8,527 bases of DNA from Clostridia bacterium (GTDB taxonomy: Bacteria > Bacillota > Clostridia > Christensenellales > Borkfalkiaceae), in the NCBI GenBank assembly GCA_017501125.1, contig JAFVXN010000170.1:1-8527 (forward strand). The letters are read 5' to 3'. The notes under the pieces were generated by a model. That model did not search any database. It was not told the origin of the DNA and saw nothing but the letters and a program-made list of their open reading frames with translations. Positions within the stretch are counted from its first letter, which is position 1; each line of letters begins with the position of its first letter. Position numbers and translations under genes: made by a program. Shown here piece after piece: positions 6,802-8,527 of the stretch.

Positions 6802-6834
6802 AAAAACGCGATGCTTTTTAGCACCGCGTTTTTT
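6802..6834 (-). terminator. Rho-independent terminator of the sigma-factor cassette
   Basis: AAAAACGCGATGC (6802-6814) pairs with GCACCGCGTTTTT (6821-6833) around TTTTTA, with one A-C mismatch. Read on the minus strand it ends in a T-run and overlaps the stop codon of the kinase-like gene at 6833-6835. Flanking A and T runs mean it could also act on the plus strand as a backup. Confidence 0.85.
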
Positions 6835-7183
6835 ATCTTTTGATTAAGACGACTTGCAACCCTTCTGCCGTGTTCGTGCGGCTTTTACATACGCTGTCAA
6901 TCAAATACAGCCCCCTGCCGCTCTCCTCTAACACGGGCGAACAAACGCTTTTTTCAGGAGCGACAAATTCCCCCAAAAGGGTAATTACGATCTCCCCGTC
7001 CGTGACGTGGACGCGAATCGTGCCACCGTCGGCGTGCTTTACGGCGTTGGAGGCAAGTTCGCTGAATACCAGTTTACAATCGAACAGACAGTTTTCGTCT
7101 ATGCCGTGGACGGATAGATGGTCGTGAAAATCGGCAAACGCCCGACTCAACGACAAGGCGTCCATGATAGAATAAATCTTCAT
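6833..7183 (-). CDS. RsbW/SpoIIAB-like ATPase-fold protein, probable anti-sigma factor or serine kinase
   Basis: A 116-residue single-domain protein of the GHKL/HATPase_c family used by anti-sigma kinases. The N-box is clear: FSELASNAVKHA with Glu42 and Asn46, the residues expected to act in catalysis and magnesium binding. A G2-type motif SGRGLYLI is at 88-95. The G1 box, normally D-x-G-x-G, reads ITLLGEFVAPEK here (67-78), so the usual adenine-contacting Asp is missing. Family members bind a sigma factor and phosphorylate a STAS partner; whether this one still hydrolyses ATP is uncertain. The gene starts 9 bases after the sigma factor stop, with a near-perfect AAGGAGG that overlaps that stop codon, so translation is probably coupled. 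It occupies the position of rsbX in the sigB operon but has a kinase rather than phosphatase fold. Confidence 0.85.
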   Translation of the reverse strand: MKIYSIMDALSLSRAFADFHDHLSVHGIDENCLFDCKLVFSELASNAVKHADGGTIRVHVTDGEIVITLLGEFVAPEKSVCSPVLEESGRGLYLIDSVCKSRTNTAEGLQVVLIKR

Positions 7184-7187
7184 ACGA

Positions 7188-7194
7188 CCTCCTT
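7188..7194 (-). promoter_or_regulatory. AAGGAGG ribosome binding site overlapping the sigma factor stop codon
   Basis: On the minus strand the sigma gene's TAA supplies the first bases of TAAGGAGG, followed by TCGT and ATG. This is a full-consensus site, stronger than that of the sigma gene itself, and suggests efficient production of the downstream kinase-like protein along with the sigma factor. Confidence 0.8.
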
Positions 7195-7921
7195 AATCCG
7201 TCTGCAACCGCTCTTTGAGCAGTTTTAGAAGTCTTCGTTCGCTACGGGAGACGAACATCTGCGAGACGCCTAATTTAGTCGCCGCCTCCGCCTGTGAAAG
7301 GTTGTCGCGGAACCTGTACGCAATTAATTTTTTATCAAAATCGGACAAATCTTTCATCGCCACCCTGAGCGACTCCCTCGTCTCTACCCGCTCGAAATCT
7401 TCCTCGCCTACCGGCAGGGCGTCGAGCAAAGATTTTGACTGTCCTTTTTCGCCGTCGTCCGTCTGATCCAAGGAAAGGGTACCGCCCGTTTCCAACGCCT
7501 TGATGACGTCTTCTTCGCTGGCGCTTAGCGCCGTTGCAATCTCCGTCGCCGTCGGTTGTACGCCGTTGTCCTGTACGTATTTTTCACAGTATTTTTTGAC
7601 CGCCACGTGCAACTCCGCCAACTTCCTAGGCAACTTTACAAGGCGCACTTTATCGCGGAAATAGTTCTTTAATTCGCCCGTGATCGTGGGCGTAGCGAAA
7701 GTGGAAAACTGGACGCCTTGCGACAGATCGAACCTCTCGACGGCACGCAAAAGCGCGTACGACGCCTCTTGATACAAATCGTCGTACGGCACGCCTCGTC
7801 CTACGAATTTCTTCGCGAGAATCTCGGCTATGTAGAGATATCTTTCGGCGATCTCGTTGCGAATCTTGATATCGCCCGTCTCTTTATAGCGCGCAAATAA
7901 TGCGTTTAACTCTTCCGCCAT
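7193..7921 (-). CDS. RNA polymerase sigma factor of the SigB/SigF/SigG group
   Basis: A 242-residue sigma-70-family protein with the size and domain order of the stress/sporulation group. Region 2 runs from about 9 to 92, with the core-binding segment DDLYQEASYALLRAVERFD (47-65) and the -10-recognition segment FSTFATPTITGELKNYFRD (72-90). Region 3 (about 101-148) contains PTATEIATALSASEEDVIKA. Region 4 (about 188-238) has the -35-binding helix-turn-helix LSQAEAATKLGVSQMFVSRS. No region 1.1 is present, as expected for this group. The start is supported by AAGGG about 8 bases upstream. It lies 17 bases after the degenerate kinase-like gene and 9 bases before the second one, within a minus-strand operon headed by a STAS gene. 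That setting suggests control by partner switching. Sequence alone does not separate a general stress role (SigB-like) from a sporulation role (SigF-like). Confidence 0.95.
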   Translation of the reverse strand: MAEELNALFARYKETGDIKIRNEIAERYLYIAEILAKKFVGRGVPYDDLYQEASYALLRAVERFDLSQGVQFSTFATPTITGELKNYFRDKVRLVKLPRKLAELHVAVKKYCEKYVQDNGVQPTATEIATALSASEEDVIKALETGGTLSLDQTDDGEKGQSKSLLDALPVGEEDFERVETRESLRVAMKDLSDFDKKLIAYRFRDNLSQAEAATKLGVSQMFVSRSERRLLKLLKERLQTD

Positions 7922-7938
7922 CCGTCTTCCCTTCTTGA

Positions 7939-8295
7939 TTAGCCGTTGAATTTTACGGCGATAACCCTGCCTTGCGTATCCTTTTGATAATCGACCTCAC
8001 CGAGCAACGCCGTCAGGAGTGCAAAAGAGATGTCGTCGTCTACCCCTTCCTCACGCGCGTCCGTGCGATCCTCGCCGACGACCTCGCAAAGCAGAGGCTG
8101 ACCGAGCGTATACCCGATACGGGCGGAGGTAAATCCGCTACGCTTTAAGATGAGCAAACTTTCCGTCACGCAGACCTTAAAATCCTCCGTGCTCTCCACG
8201 TCAAAATCCGCCATCGCGCAAATACCGCCCGTCGTCAAACGCACGGTCGTGAAAAATTCGCTATCGAGGGGCAAAGATATAGAAAAATGCTTCAT
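7939..8295 (-). CDS. Degenerate RsbW/SpoIIAB-like protein in the kinase position of the operon
   Basis: A 118-residue protein that resembles the RsbW/SpoIIAB fold but has lost its ATP-site motifs. The N-terminal half follows the family pattern: a strand FSISLPLDSEFF, the helix VRLTTGGICAMADFDV, then DFKVCVTESLLILKRSG, which aligns with the family's D-I-K-x-A-V-x-E-A-x-x-N-x-x-x-H N-box. Glu45 is kept but the Asn is Ile49, and the His is also gone. No D-x-G-x-G box is present (the strand reads LLCEVVGEDRTD), and the G2 region is an acidic EEGVDDDISFALLTALL. The end, GRVIAVKFNG, fits the last strand. ATP binding and kinase activity are unlikely; a scaffold or sigma/STAS-binding role is inferred. 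It starts one base after the STAS stop (TAA-G-ATG) and lies 17 bases before the sigma gene. The family call rests on remote similarity and position. Confidence 0.7.
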   Translation of the reverse strand: MKHFSISLPLDSEFFTTVRLTTGGICAMADFDVESTEDFKVCVTESLLILKRSGFTSARIGYTLGQPLLCEVVGEDRTDAREEGVDDDISFALLTALLGEVDYQKDTQGRVIAVKFNG

Positions 8296-8296
8296 C

Positions 8297-8527
8297 TTAG
8301 TCTATCTCCATAATGGTGTTGAGCGAGCAAATCAAAAAGAGTTTTTTGACCTTCGCCTGCAAGCCGCGAAGGGTCGTTGTGTAGCCGTCCGCTTTCGCCA
8401 TCTTCGTCAATTTAACGAAAGTGCCCAGCGTCGTCGAGTCGATAAAATCAAGCCCCTCGCACGTAAAAACGAGGTTGCAAGGCTTTTCGCCGTATGCGGT
8501 GGATACCGCCTTGAAAAAATCGTCCGC
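8297..8527 (-). CDS. STAS-domain anti-anti-sigma factor (RsbV/SpoIIAA-like), 5' end outside the window
   Basis: The last 76 residues of a small STAS protein, open to the window edge and stopping with TAA at 8299-8297. The core is visible: a strand NLVFTCEGLDFIDSTTLGTF, in which DFIDSTTLG matches the conserved region around the phosphorylated Ser of SpoIIAA/RsbV (D-S-S/T-x-L-G), followed by the helix VKLTKMAKADG, the strand TTTLRG and KKLFLICSLNTIMEI at the end. Family members, when unphosphorylated, bind the anti-sigma kinase and free the sigma factor. The gene's stop is one base from the next ATG, so the two are translated together. It appears to be a soluble cytoplasmic protein; whether it has an extra N-terminal domain cannot be seen. 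Confidence 0.88.
   Translation of the reverse strand, partial: ADDFFKAVSTAYGEKPCNLVFTCEGLDFIDSTTLGTFVKLTKMAKADGYTTTLRGLQAKVKKLFLICSLNTIMEID

Noticed and set aside
6833..8527. A plain spoIIA operon (spoIIAA-spoIIAB-sigF)
   Set aside because: The gene order fits in part, but the middle gene lacks kinase motifs and an extra kinase-like gene follows the sigma gene, so I left the genes unnamed rather than assign sporulation symbols.

Overview
The window looks like a chromosomal stretch from an uncultured, gut-type Clostridia (Bacillota), possibly the Christensenellales. This rests on purine-rich AAGGAG ribosome binding sites, consensus sigma-A-type promoters, a SpoIIA/SigB-style partner-switching operon, a PucR/CdaR-type regulator, and a small C-terminal domain that I recall from clostridial hypothetical proteins. 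The assignment is inference; no rRNA or other marker gene is present. I see no tRNA, rRNA, CRISPR array, insertion sequence or phage gene.

Layout. (1) Positions 1-2537, plus strand: the 3' end of a phosphohexomutase gene (phosphoglucomutase/phosphomannomutase type) and, 27 bases later, a complete transketolase gene (tkt). They look co-transcribed and end at a strong bidirectional terminator. (2) Positions 2543-4917, minus strand: a PucR/CdaR-family transcriptional regulator and, downstream, a membrane-anchored S41 C-terminal-processing protease. The regulator carries an apparent one-base frameshift near 4779-4780. (3) Positions 4918-5189: a divergent control region with a sigma-A-type promoter facing each way, two inverted repeats between them, and a roughly 92-base leader with three inverted repeats on the plus side. 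(4) Positions 5190-6758, plus strand: a polytopic membrane protein with a Glu/Ala-rich acidic linker and a compact conserved C-terminal domain, followed by its terminator. (5) Positions 6802-8527, minus strand: a partner-switching cassette. In transcription order it contains a STAS anti-anti-sigma factor (cut by the window edge), a degenerate RsbW/SpoIIAB-like protein, a SigB/SigF/SigG-type sigma factor, and a second RsbW-like ATPase-fold protein.

How they may work together. The STAS protein, the two kinase-fold proteins and the sigma factor form a plausible module for holding and releasing the sigma factor. It resembles rsbV-rsbW-sigB or spoIIAA-spoIIAB-spoIIAC, but the protein in the usual kinase position has lost its ATP-binding Asn. 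The extra kinase-fold protein after the sigma gene keeps that Asn but lacks the usual G1-box Asp. This split of features between two proteins is the most unusual thing in the window. The other units (sugar-phosphate metabolism, regulator plus protease, membrane protein) show no direct functional link to it, beyond the shared intergenic region between the regulator and the membrane protein.
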